A stretch of DNA of 64,000 bases from Pseudomonadota bacterium (GTDB lineage Bacteria; Pseudomonadota; Gammaproteobacteria; Burkholderiales; SG8-39). The translations under genes and the position numbers were made by a program. Of this stretch, positions 44,742-52,476 are shown piece by piece. Numbering within the stretch: the stretch's first letter is position 1; each line of letters starts with the position of its first letter. The stretch spans positions 16,381 through 80,380 of the forward strand of contig JAJZPQ010000013.1 in the NCBI GenBank assembly GCA_021811085.1, read 5' to 3'. The notes under the pieces were generated by a model. It searched no databases and had not been told where the DNA came from. It was given only the letters and a program-made list of their open reading frames with translations.

Positions 44742-44792
44742 AACCGTGTTTTCTGCGCGGATGAAAAGCGCATCCGCGCAGAAAACACGGTT
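44742..44792. repeat. Long perfect inverted repeat 1 (22-bp stem)
   Basis: The arms AACCGTGTTTTCTGCGCGGATG and its exact complement enclose a 7-base loop (AAAAGCG). The tip reads GGATG-AAAAGCG-CATCC. It lies between padI and iorB, nearest to iorB. No U-run follows on the minus strand. A weaker relative (GTTAT ... GGATAAAAGC ... ATAAC) lies directly next to it, around 44790-44815. Confidence 0.85.
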
Positions 44793-44830
44793 ATGGATAA
44801 AAGCAATAACGGTTTTGGGTTTATACAAGG

Positions 44831-44877
44831 TCGTCGATTGCGCACGGATGTGCTTTTCATCCGTGCGCAATCGACGA
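44831..44877. repeat. Long perfect inverted repeat 2 (20-bp stem)
   Basis: The arms TCGTCGATTGCGCACGGATG and its exact complement enclose the loop TGCTTTT. The tip GGATG-TGCTTTT-CATCC is almost the reverse complement of the tip of repeat 1. The two elements thus share a core in opposite orientation while their outer stems differ. Confidence 0.85.
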
Positions 44878-44880
44878 TCC

Positions 44881-44904
44881 GCGCGGACGGTTTCTCGTCC
44901 GCGC
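44881..44904. repeat. Inverted repeat 3 (9-bp stem)
   Basis: GCGCGGACG and its complement CGTCCGCGC surround the loop GTTTCT, three bases beyond repeat 2. It is the first of the three hairpins that a minus-strand transcript from padI would reach. It lacks a U-run. Confidence 0.7.
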
Positions 44905-44970
44905 AACAGGCGCACTTTACAACATTGGGAACCCGATTTAGGTCGTCGCGTAGGGAATAGTTTCGCAGCG

Positions 44971-46320
44971 TCAGCCGCGCCCGGCCTCGGCGCTTGCCGT
45001 GCCCTTGGCCGCGGCAAAACCCCGGATGCGCGCAAGGTTATTCGCCAGGGTGCGCTCTATATGCTCGACCTGATCCGGGTCCAGGTGCCGGTACTTGCCC
45101 AGCACCTCCAGATATTCGTCTATCGGCTTTGCGTTTTCCGCCGGGTGCGTCAGCTGCAGTCCGTCGCGCGGATTGAATTCCCACAGCAGCACGAAATTGG
45201 TTTCGACCGCCTTGCGTGCGACCTCGATGTTCTGGTCGGAGGGGAAGCGCCAGCCCGTGGTGCAGGGCGAATAGATGTGCAGATAGGCGAACCCGGTCTT
45301 GGCCGCTTCGATCGCGCGCTCGAGCTTGTCGTACAGGTCCTGCATGAACGCGGTGGAGGCGGTCGCCACGTAGGCGCAGTTGTGCATCACCATCAGCAGC
45401 GGCAGGTTCTTCGCATCCTGGGTCTTGCCGTGGGCGCGCTCTCCGACCGGGGTGGTCGAGGTCCACGCGCCGTACGGGGTGCAGCCCGAGCGCTGCATGC
45501 CGGTGTTCATGTAGCCTTCGTTGTCGACGCAGATGTACAGGATCTCCTCGCCGCGCTCGGCTGCGCCCGAGAGCGACTGGAACCCCACGTCCGCGGTGCC
45601 GCCGTCGCCGGCGAGCGCCACTGCCATCACGTCGCGGCCCATGCGCTTGTAGTGGCGGCGCACGCCGGCGAGCATGGATGCGGTGTTGGTCAGCAGCGGA
45701 TGGAACACCGGCACCTTGGTGCCGGTGAGCCCGTTGTAGCCGACCGAGCCCATGCCCGGAATGCAGCCGGGCGGAGTCGCCACCACCACGTCCGGGCCGA
45801 TGCGGCGCAGCGTGTGGCGCATGATCAGTTCCGTGTTGCAGCCCTGGCAGCCCGAGAGCCCGGGCGCGAACAGATCCTCGAGATTGCCGACCTCGTTGTA
45901 GATGCGCGCGGTTTTGACGTGCTTCAGCGCCCCCGTGGTGCAAACCTTGACGCAAGCCGGATCGCCCGCGCACATGTCGCATTTGATCACATGGCCGGCT
46001 TGCGCATCGTAGGCGATGCCGCCATAGGCGCAGCCCACGGTGCACAAGAGGCAGTTCACGCACTTCGACCCGTCCCAGGCGATCACGCCGCTGCCCGCAT
46101 TTTTCGCGAGCGCACCGGCGGGGCAGTTGAGCACGCATTCCGGATCGCCGCACTGGCGGCACAGCGCGAGCTCGAAGCCCTCGCCCGAGGGCACGATCTG
46201 AATGCGCGATTGCAGCTGATCGTCGGATTGCGCCTTGGCCCGCGCGCAGGCGCTCATGCACTCGTTGCAGCCGTCGCAGGCGTCCGCTTTGAAATAGATT
46301 GTCTCGTATGCCGCGCCCAT
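44971..46320 (-). CDS. padI: Phenylglyoxylate dehydrogenase-type 2-oxoacid oxidoreductase, beta subunit (ferredoxin-TPP)
   Basis: A 449-residue subunit combining an N-terminal polyferredoxin with a TPP-binding domain. Cysteine clusters appear as CDGCNECMSAC (15-25), CRQCGDPECVLNCP, CVNCLLCTVGC and CDMCAGDPACVKVC, then GCQGCN. The TPP motif is LAGDGGTADVGFQSLSG ... VDNEGYMNTGMQRSG. Architecture, size and last place in a gamma-delta-alpha-epsilon-beta gene order match PadI of NADH-dependent phenylglyoxylate dehydrogenase, which makes benzoyl-CoA from phenylglyoxylate, CoA and NAD+. It starts three bases after padH ends. A different 2-oxoacid substrate cannot be excluded. Confidence 0.82.
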   Translation of the reverse strand: MGAAYETIYFKADACDGCNECMSACARAKAQSDDQLQSRIQIVPSGEGFELALCRQCGDPECVLNCPAGALAKNAGSGVIAWDGSKCVNCLLCTVGCAYGGIAYDAQAGHVIKCDMCAGDPACVKVCTTGALKHVKTARIYNEVGNLEDLFAPGLSGCQGCNTELIMRHTLRRIGPDVVVATPPGCIPGMGSVGYNGLTGTKVPVFHPLLTNTASMLAGVRRHYKRMGRDVMAVALAGDGGTADVGFQSLSGAAERGEEILYICVDNEGYMNTGMQRSGCTPYGAWTSTTPVGERAHGKTQDAKNLPLLMVMHNCAYVATASTAFMQDLYDKLERAIEAAKTGFAYLHIYSPCTTGWRFPSDQNIEVARKAVETNFVLLWEFNPRDGLQLTHPAENAKPIDEYLEVLGKYRHLDPDQVEHIERTLANNLARIRGFAAAKGTASAEAGRG

Positions 46321-46323
46321 GCC

Positions 46324-47586
46324 CTATCTCCAGTTGCGTGACATCAGCGCGCGCGCCGTATCCTGCGGCGAGCGCAGGAACGCGAGCTTTTCATCGCCGA
46401 GGTCGATTGCGCGCAGGATCAGTTCCCACATGATGCCCGGGTCGAATGCGCTGTTGACGCCGAAAATCCCGGCCAGCCGGTTCTCCTTGAGCACGATCTT
46501 GAGGTAGCGCTTCGCCGCGGCGTCCACCTGCTTCTTCACCTCGACACCGGACGAGTCCAAGGCGCCCTCGTGCACCCCGACTGAAACCGCCTGCTCGCCG
46601 AAAAAGCTGTAGGTGTTGAGCGGCACGCCGCCGGCATAGGTCTTGATGCCGGGGTCTTCGGCCATCGCCATGCCGGCGATGCGCCCCTGGTCCACGGCAT
46701 CGGGCAGGATGCCGTTGATGATCCTGCTGTCGCTGAAGAAACCGCGCGCCTGCGCCACGTCTCCCGCAGCCCAGATATTGGCGACGTTGGTGCGCATGTG
46801 TTCGTCCACCAGCACCCCGCGCTCGGTCGCTACGCCGCTGCCCGCAAGAAAATCCGTCACCGGCGCGACGCCCGTGGCGACGAGCAGCAGGTCCGCTTCG
46901 ATCTCGGTGCCGTCGGCGAGCAACGCGCGACAGCCCGCGCCCTTAGCCGCAACCGAGGCCACGCTTTTCCCGGTCAGCAGGTGCACGCCCTTGCTGCTGA
47001 ATACGCCTTCGATGATCCCCGCGGCTTCGGCGTCGAAATAGCCGGAGAGCACGTGCGGCTGCAGCTCGACCACGCTCACGTCCACACCGCCCTTGGCCAG
47101 GTTCTCCGCCGCGTGCATGCCGATGAGGCCGCCGCCCAGCACGAGCGCGCGCTTCACCTGCGGCAGCGCCTCGCGCAAGGCGAGCGCGTCGGCCAGCGTG
47201 CGCAGCACATGAAACTTCAGTCCGGCGAGGCCGGGTATGGGCGGCAGCAGGGGTGCGGCGCCGGTCGCAAGCAGCAGCTTGTCGAAGCCGATCCGGCTGC
47301 CGTCGGCGAGTTCGACCGCGTTCGCGCCTGCGTTCAGGTTCCGTACGTTCGCGCCGCGCAGGTAGTTCACCTTGTGCTCGGCGAAATAGGCTTCGTCGCG
47401 CAGGAACACGCGGCCCGGATCGGAGCGGCCCGAGACCACATAGGGCAGGACAGTGGGCGAATAAGGCAGGCTGTCGTCCCGCGTAAGCAGTGTGACATCG
47501 CCTTCCGTGTCGTGCAGCCGGATCGCATGCAGCGCCGACAAAGCCGCATGGCTGGCGCCGACGATCAGGTAATGGGCGTGGTGCAT
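46324..47586 (-). CDS. padH: FAD/NAD-dependent oxidoreductase subunit (PadH-type epsilon subunit)
   Basis: A 420-residue pyridine nucleotide-disulfide-type flavoprotein. The FAD motif is YLIVGASHAALSALHAI at the N-terminus, a second nucleotide motif is ALVLGGGLIGMHAAENLAKG (about 145-165), and AAGDVAQARGFF gives the later FAD contact. It would pass electrons from the iron-sulfur clusters of the oxidoreductase to NAD+, as PadH does in phenylglyoxylate dehydrogenase. Together with the tight fit before padI, this is the feature that separates this complex from ordinary ferredoxin-linked pyruvate oxidoreductases. Preceded by an 88-base gap with two hairpins. Confidence 0.82.
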   Translation of the reverse strand: MHHAHYLIVGASHAALSALHAIRLHDTEGDVTLLTRDDSLPYSPTVLPYVVSGRSDPGRVFLRDEAYFAEHKVNYLRGANVRNLNAGANAVELADGSRIGFDKLLLATGAAPLLPPIPGLAGLKFHVLRTLADALALREALPQVKRALVLGGGLIGMHAAENLAKGGVDVSVVELQPHVLSGYFDAEAAGIIEGVFSSKGVHLLTGKSVASVAAKGAGCRALLADGTEIEADLLLVATGVAPVTDFLAGSGVATERGVLVDEHMRTNVANIWAAGDVAQARGFFSDSRIINGILPDAVDQGRIAGMAMAEDPGIKTYAGGVPLNTYSFFGEQAVSVGVHEGALDSSGVEVKKQVDAAAKRYLKIVLKENRLAGIFGVNSAFDPGIMWELILRAIDLGDEKLAFLRSPQDTARALMSRNWR

Positions 47587-47602
47587 ATTGTTTCCTCACG
47601 TT

Positions 47603-47624
47603 GCGAGGGAATACCTTCCCTCGC
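47603..47624. repeat. padG-padH gap hairpin A
   Basis: GCGAGGGAA and its complement TTCCCTCGC with a four-base loop (TACC) lie 17 bases upstream of padH on the minus strand. It contributes to a structured intercistronic region. Confidence 0.6.
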
Positions 47625-47640
47625 GCTCCCTTAAATCAGA

Positions 47641-47667
47641 GGCCATTTCAGGAAGCCTGAAATGGCC
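47641..47667. repeat. padG-padH gap hairpin B (12-bp perfect stem)
   Basis: GGCCATTTCAGG and its exact complement CCTGAAATGGCC with a three-base loop begin 8 bases after the padG stop on the minus strand. No U-run follows. It probably protects or processes the upstream message rather than ending transcription. Confidence 0.65.
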
Positions 47668-47674
47668 GTGAAAA

Positions 47675-48913
47675 CTAATCCTTCTCGTTCAACCACACGG
47701 TCGCGGCCGGCCGGCCGTCGCGTGCGAGTTCTTTGGTGCGGCCGATCACGCGCTCGAAGTGAGTCACTGTCAGGTCGGCGCCGGCGAGCCCGCCGATGAA
47801 GCTCATCGCCGGAATGCGTGTCGGCGCGCACTGCATGGCGGTGATGGCGTCCTGGAACAAGGGTCCGCAATTCCATCCGAACGAAACCGAGCGGTCGACC
47901 ACGCCGAACGCCTTGACTTGGGCCAACGCGCTTGCCAGCGCCTCGGCCGGGAACGGGCGGTAGGTTTTCACTTTCACCAGGCCGACTTTTTCGCCGCGCG
48001 CACGCGCTGCGTCCACCGCATCCTTGGCCGCGCCGGTCATGCTGCCTATGGTCACGATCGCGTAGTCGGCGCCGTCCATGCGATAGGACTCGATCAGCGG
48101 CGCATGGCTGCGACCGAAGCGCCGCCCCCATTCCTCATGCATGTCGGTGATGACTTTGAGCGAGTTCTGCATGCCGCTGCACTGGCCCTTGCGATAGCGC
48201 ACGAAGGCGGAGGGGCCGGGGCCGCCGGCGCCGCCGGTGAGCGGATCGACGGCCATCGGCCGCTGCGGATCGAGCGCCACGTGCCAGTTGACGTCTTTCT
48301 CGCCGAGGAAAGCATTGACCTCAGCCTGATCCGGCAGCTCGCAGCGCGCGGCGCCGAACGACAGATAATTGCCGTCGTGGCAGATGTTCACCGGCAGCAT
48401 CACGTCGTGGTGCTCGGCGATCTTGTAGGCCATGATGGTGGTGTCGAGCACTTCCTGCACCGACTCGCAGTACATCTGCACCCAGCCGACTTCGCGCACC
48501 GACATCGCGTCCTGGTGTCCACCCCAGACGCTTTGCGGCGTGAGCGTGTCGCGCGTGACGATGGTCATCACCAGCGGCAGGCGCATGCCCGGCGTGCGCA
48601 AATACGGCTCGAACATGAACGCGAGGCCGGGCCCGCAGCTCGCGGTGTAGGTGCGCGCGCCGGCGAGGCAGGCGCCCTGCAGCACCGACAGCACCGAATG
48701 CTCGCCTTCGACGTCGACGATTTCGGCGCCCAGCCGCCCGTCGGCGATGAACTTGGCCAGGTATTCGACCAGCGAGGATTGCGGCGTGATCGGATACACG
48801 GCGACCATGTCCACGTTCGCGAGCGACACGGCCCAGGCGGCGGCTTCGTTGCCGTCGCAGACGACGAGTTTCGATTCGGCTTTCGCGGGTTTGGGCGCTA
48901 GGACGGCAGACAT
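47675..48913 (-). CDS. padG: 2-oxoacid oxidoreductase alpha subunit (PadG-type)
   Basis: A 412-residue pyruvate:ferredoxin oxidoreductase-alpha-like subunit, with the TPP-pyrimidine domain (DGNEAAAWAVSLANVDMVAV, YPITPQSSLVEYLAKF, VEGEHSVLSVLQGACLAGAR, SCGPGLAFMFEPYL) and a C-terminal domain II (YAIVTIGSMTGAAKDAVDAA, VGLVKVKTYRPFPAEALASA). It supplies half of the TPP active site together with the beta subunit padI. Its ATG overlaps the padF stop (TAATG), so translation is coupled. Matches PadG in size and position. Confidence 0.85.
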   Translation of the reverse strand: MSAVLAPKPAKAESKLVVCDGNEAAAWAVSLANVDMVAVYPITPQSSLVEYLAKFIADGRLGAEIVDVEGEHSVLSVLQGACLAGARTYTASCGPGLAFMFEPYLRTPGMRLPLVMTIVTRDTLTPQSVWGGHQDAMSVREVGWVQMYCESVQEVLDTTIMAYKIAEHHDVMLPVNICHDGNYLSFGAARCELPDQAEVNAFLGEKDVNWHVALDPQRPMAVDPLTGGAGGPGPSAFVRYRKGQCSGMQNSLKVITDMHEEWGRRFGRSHAPLIESYRMDGADYAIVTIGSMTGAAKDAVDAARARGEKVGLVKVKTYRPFPAEALASALAQVKAFGVVDRSVSFGWNCGPLFQDAITAMQCAPTRIPAMSFIGGLAGADLTVTHFERVIGRTKELARDGRPAATVWLNEKD

Positions 48914-49203
48914 TACGCGGCCTCCTCAATCATTTGAATTGCGCGTTGCGGGCACTCGGTGGCGCAGATGCCGCAGCCTTTGCAGGTCTTGAGATTGAAG
49001 TCGAACCAGGCCGGCCGCTCGACCACGCATTGCACCGGGCAATAGAGCCAGCACACGGCGCACTTGACGCATTTGGCGCGATCCACCACCGGACGCATGC
49101 TGCGCCAGTCGCCCGGCAGCATGGGCGTAGGCTTGGTCGCGATCGGGCACAGGTCGTCCGGGATCGTGGACGCATCGAACATCTTGTAGGCCTGCTGTTT
49201 CAT
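48913..49203 (-). CDS. padF: 2-oxoacid oxidoreductase delta subunit, 2[4Fe-4S] ferredoxin (PadF-type)
   Basis: A 96-residue ferredoxin subunit. Two classical cluster motifs are seen, CVKCAVCWLYCP and CKGCGICATECP, preceded by a delta-subunit leader (PMLPGDWRSMRPVVDRAKCV). It carries electrons from the TPP site toward the FAD subunit. It lies 15 bases after padE and overlaps padG by one base. About 11 kDa, equal to the smallest subunit reported for phenylglyoxylate dehydrogenase. Confidence 0.87.
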   Translation of the reverse strand: MKQQAYKMFDASTIPDDLCPIATKPTPMLPGDWRSMRPVVDRAKCVKCAVCWLYCPVQCVVERPAWFDFNLKTCKGCGICATECPQRAIQMIEEAA

Positions 49204-49218
49204 ATTTCTGCTCCCCGC

Positions 49219-49791
49219 TTACGCCGCCTGCGCCCGCTCGATGCGATGCACCTGGGTCGCCTCGTAGCCGCGCGCTAGCGCCGCCATGTTCTGCGTCAGC
49301 CCGGCATCGCGAAAATCCGACTTCTGGATCGCGGCCTGCAGCGATTCGAGCGAGACCAGGCCGGTGGTGCGCGCGAACGCGCCGAGCATGATGGTGTTGG
49401 TGATCGAGCGCTTGAAAATGTCGAGCGCGATCGACACCGCATCGCACAGCCCGACCGTCGCGACCTGCGGCGGCAGTTGCAGCTCGCCCAGCGTCTTGGC
49501 CGTGGTCTGCACCAGCACCGCGCCGTCCTTGACACCTTCGAATACGTTCACCGCGCGCGCCACGGTGGGGTCGATGCACAGCACGCAGTCGGGGTGGTAG
49601 ATGTTGGTCATCTGGCGGATTTCGCGTTCGTCGAAGCGCAGGAAGCTCGCCACCGGAGCGCCGCGCCGTTCGAAACCGAAGGAAGGCACGGCGACGACGT
49701 ATTTGCCTTCGAGCACCAGCGCCGTGGCGAGGATGCCGCCCGCCAGCACTGCGCCCTGGCCGCCGCGGCCGTGGATGCGGATTTCGTACAT
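49219..49791 (-). CDS. padE: 2-oxoacid oxidoreductase gamma subunit (PadE-type)
   Basis: A 190-residue gamma subunit, beginning MYEIRIHGRGGQGAVLAGGI, the signature of the family that binds CoA. SFGFERRGAPVASFLRFD and TNTIMLGAFARTTGLVSLES are also typical. ATG 49791 is preceded by AGGAGAAACC; a longer reading upstream has no similarity. It is the first gene of the minus-strand operon, with a TTGACA promoter match 80 bases away and a divergent LysR gene. Confidence 0.86.
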   Translation of the reverse strand: MYEIRIHGRGGQGAVLAGGILATALVLEGKYVVAVPSFGFERRGAPVASFLRFDEREIRQMTNIYHPDCVLCIDPTVARAVNVFEGVKDGAVLVQTTAKTLGELQLPPQVATVGLCDAVSIALDIFKRSITNTIMLGAFARTTGLVSLESLQAAIQKSDFRDAGLTQNMAALARGYEATQVHRIERAQAA

Positions 49792-49848
49792 GGTTTCTCC
49801 TCGTCGCGCTTGTCTCGGCTTGGATCCGGACAAGTCTCCTGCGCAATC

Positions 49849-49877
49849 AGGTTAGGCGCGGCCTATTCATTTGTCAA
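49849..49877 (-). promoter_or_regulatory. Predicted promoter of the pad operon
   Basis: A perfect TTGACA (49877-49872 on the minus strand) is followed 17 bases later by TAACCT (49854-49849). The weak -10 box fits a promoter that needs an activator, and a LysR-family gene is divergently transcribed from the same region. Confidence 0.5.
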
Positions 49878-49888
49878 ATTGATGAAGA

Positions 49889-49908
49889 ATATGATATACA
49901 TTCCATAT
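49889..49908. promoter_or_regulatory. Candidate LysR-type operator
   Basis: The interrupted dyad ATATG-N10-CATAT lies in an AT-rich patch directly before the LysR start codon. It is centred roughly 57 bases upstream of the predicted pad transcription start, where LysR-type regulators usually bind. It is embedded in GC-rich DNA, which makes the AT-rich dyad stand out. Confidence 0.4.
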
Positions 49909-50817
49909 ATGAATATGGCGGACCTCGATTTGAACCTGCTGCGCGCGTTCGATGCGATCGCGACCGAGGGCAGCGTCACCGTCGCCGGCGAGCGCATCGG
50001 GCTGTCGCAGCCGGCGATGAGCAATGCGCTCGCGCGCTTGCGCGCGCTGTTCGGCGATCCGCTGTTCGTGCGTACGCCGCGCGGCATGCGCCCCACGCCT
50101 TTCGCGCAGCAGCTGGCGCAGCCGGTGCGCGACGCACTGCGGCTGATCCAGGGTGCGCTGCAGCAGCATGCCGGCTTCGATCCGAGGCGTTCTTCCAATA
50201 CCTTCCGTTTTCACATGTCAGATATCGGCGAGATGGTGTTCCTGCCCGGCCTGCTCGAGCGCATCAAACGCGATGCGCCGGGGATCAAGATAGAAGTCGT
50301 GCGCATCCCGATCAGGGACGTGCACGCGGCGCTGGAGGCGGGCGAACTCGACCTCGCAGTTGGCTTTCTGCCCGGGCTCACCAGCGGCATGCGCGCGCAG
50401 CCGCTATTCCGCGAGCACTACGTGTGCATGCTGCGCGCCGATCACCCGAGCATAGGCGCGAAGATCAGCGCCAGGCAGTTCCGCGAGGCGGCGCACGTGC
50501 TGGTGTCCTACACCGGCACCGGCCACCAGGTGATCGGGGAGACCTTCATCAAGGAAGGCCTGAGCGAGCGTATTGCCGTGCGCGTGCCGCATTTCCTGGT
50601 GGTGCCGATGATTCTTGCGCGCACCGAACTCATCGTTACCGTGCCCTCGCGCGTCGCCGCGGTGTTCGCGCAGATGGGCAACTTCAAGGTGCTGCCGCTG
50701 CCGCTCGCGCTGCCGCGCTTCGAAGTGCGGCTGCACTGGCACCAGCGCTTTCACCAGGATGCGGCCAACCGTTGGCTGCGCGAGGTCATGGCCGAGCTTT
50801 ACGCCGAGCAGGCCTAG
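49909..50817 (+). CDS. LysR-family transcriptional regulator
   Basis: A 302-residue LysR regulator. The winged helix-turn-helix is at the N-terminus (LDLNLLRAFDAIATEGSVTV, AGERIGLSQPAMSNALARLR), followed by the FGDPLFVRTPRGMRPTPFA dimerisation linker and an effector-binding domain. The style (MxxLDLNLL, FVRTPRGMRPT) resembles the NahR/NodD/SyrM-like branch, which often senses aromatics. ATG 49909 is chosen; 49915 and 49891 are alternatives. It is divergent from the pad operon, so it is the likely regulator of pad and ior, probably also repressing itself through the dyad at its start. Confidence 0.85.
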   Translation: MNMADLDLNLLRAFDAIATEGSVTVAGERIGLSQPAMSNALARLRALFGDPLFVRTPRGMRPTPFAQQLAQPVRDALRLIQGALQQHAGFDPRRSSNTFRFHMSDIGEMVFLPGLLERIKRDAPGIKIEVVRIPIRDVHAALEAGELDLAVGFLPGLTSGMRAQPLFREHYVCMLRADHPSIGAKISARQFREAAHVLVSYTGTGHQVIGETFIKEGLSERIAVRVPHFLVVPMILARTELIVTVPSRVAAVFAQMGNFKVLPLPLALPRFEVRLHWHQRFHQDAANRWLREVMAELYAEQA

Positions 50818-50927
50818 GGTCTGCTGACATTCACCGCATGAGACGCGTTGCCGCCAAACCAGGGCATCTTGGCCTGTCGTTTCTGAGGCGGCCGCGCGCT
50901 GCCTGCGGCACAGGCACCCGTCGCCTG

Positions 50928-52373
50928 CTACGCGGCCACGCCGGCGCGCAGCACTTGCCCCGGGCGTGCGCCGGTGCTCTTGCCCTCGCGCCACACCGGC
51001 ACGCCGTTGACGATCACACTGTCTATGCCGCGCGCCTGTTGCGTGGGCCGATCGAAGCTCGCCGCGTCGCCGATCTCGGCCGCATCGAAAATGGTGATGT
51101 CGGCCCAGCAGCCGGGCTGCAGCAGGCCGCGCTCCTTCAAACCGAAATTGCGCGCGGTGAGGCCGGTCATTTTGTGGATCGCGGTCTCCAGCGGGAATAG
51201 CCCCAGCTCGCGGCAGTAGTGGCCGAGCACGCGCGGGAACGTGCCCCACAGGCGCGGATGCGGCTTCAGGTCGTGCGGCAGGCCGTCGGAGCCGACCATG
51301 GTTTGATCGAACTGCAGAATGCGCTGCACGTCATTTTCGTCCATGGAGAAATAGATCCCGCCTGCAGGGCTCAGGGCGGCCACAGCCTGCTCCTGCGACA
51401 GACCCAGCCGCGCCGCCGCCTGCGCGAGTTCCATGCCGGCGAATTCCGGATGCGGCGTGGACCAGGTGATCAGGATGCGGCTGGAGAGCGCGATACGGTC
51501 GGCGCGCAGGATGGTGGAGGAGGCGGTATAGGGATAGCAGTCGAGACACACGCTCTGGCGTTCGCCGGCTTTCGCCAGCAGCGCCAGCGTCTCCACCGAG
51601 CGGCCGCGGTTGCGCGGACCGACGACTTTATGGTGCGAAATGATCACCGGCACGCCGACTTCGCGCCCGATGCGAAAGGTCTCCTCCATGGACTCGACGA
51701 TGGCATCGTCCTCGTGCCGCATATGCGTCACATAGCGCCCGCCGTAGGCCTTGAGCGGCTGCGCCACGGCGATGATCTCTTCGGTAGTGGCATGGGCCGC
51801 GGGCGGATAGTAGGTGCCGGTGGAGAGGCCGATTGCGCCGGCGCCGAGCGCCTCGCGCGCGAGCGCCTGCATCTGCGCGGTTTCCGCGGGCGTGGCGGCG
51901 CGGTCGAACCGGCTCATGGTCGCCACGCGCAGCGTGGTATGGCCGACGAGGCAGGCGGCATTGGTCGCCGCAGGCCGGCTCTCCAGTTCCTCGAGGAAGG
52001 AAGCGAAATCGGGAAAACGGAACGCGCCGCCGTCGTCGATGAGGTCGAGCGGCGGGGGCGGCGCGGCGGCGAGCAGGGGCGCGAGGCTGATGCCGCAATT
52101 GCCGGTGATGACGCTGGTCACGCCCTGGCTCACTTTGGGCGTCATCGCCGGATCGGATCCGAGCAGGCGGTCGTCGTGCGTGTGCGCGTCGATGAAGCCG
52201 GGCGCGGCGACCTTGCCCTGGGCGTCGATTTCGATTTCGGCGCGTGCTTGCGTCAAGTCGCCGATGTCGGCGATGCGCCCGCCGCTCACGCCGATGTCGC
52301 CGGAGAAGCGCGGCCGCCGTGCGCCGTCGATGATGAGGGCGTTGCGGATCAGGAGATCGTAGTGCGAACTCAT
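50928..52373 (-). CDS. N-acyl-D-amino-acid deacylase (D-aminoacylase) family amidohydrolase
   Basis: A 481-residue amidohydrolase of COG3653. It has the metal-binding GFIDAHTHDDRLL, GVTSVITGNCGISLAP, GLSTGTYYPPAAHATTEEII, GGRYVTHMRHEDDAI, PVIISHHKVVGPRNRG and the conserved QTMVGSDGLPHDLKPHPRLW with GTFPRVLG. These enzymes release D-amino acids from N-acyl derivatives. It starts at ATG 52373 and is divergent from the uronate-dehydrogenase-like gene about 100 bases away. It shows no obvious link to the sugar-acid genes, although both could serve scavenging of cell-wall or plant material. Confidence 0.87.
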   Translation of the reverse strand: MSSHYDLLIRNALIIDGARRPRFSGDIGVSGGRIADIGDLTQARAEIEIDAQGKVAAPGFIDAHTHDDRLLGSDPAMTPKVSQGVTSVITGNCGISLAPLLAAAPPPPLDLIDDGGAFRFPDFASFLEELESRPAATNAACLVGHTTLRVATMSRFDRAATPAETAQMQALAREALGAGAIGLSTGTYYPPAAHATTEEIIAVAQPLKAYGGRYVTHMRHEDDAIVESMEETFRIGREVGVPVIISHHKVVGPRNRGRSVETLALLAKAGERQSVCLDCYPYTASSTILRADRIALSSRILITWSTPHPEFAGMELAQAAARLGLSQEQAVAALSPAGGIYFSMDENDVQRILQFDQTMVGSDGLPHDLKPHPRLWGTFPRVLGHYCRELGLFPLETAIHKMTGLTARNFGLKERGLLQPGCWADITIFDAAEIGDAASFDRPTQQARGIDSVIVNGVPVWREGKSTGARPGQVLRAGVAA

Positions 52374-52476
52374 GCTTTTCTCTCGGAATCAGCGGAGGTT
52401 CCATTCTACGCGCCAGCTGGGCGCCCTGATGAGCGGGTGCACATGGAGTAAACTGCCCATCTTCGGCGGAGACAAG

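Noticed and set aside
43125..44960. A 611-codon plus-strand frame opposite iorB that also reads through the hairpins
   Set aside because: Antisense to iorB; the part over the hairpins only reflects the palindromes.
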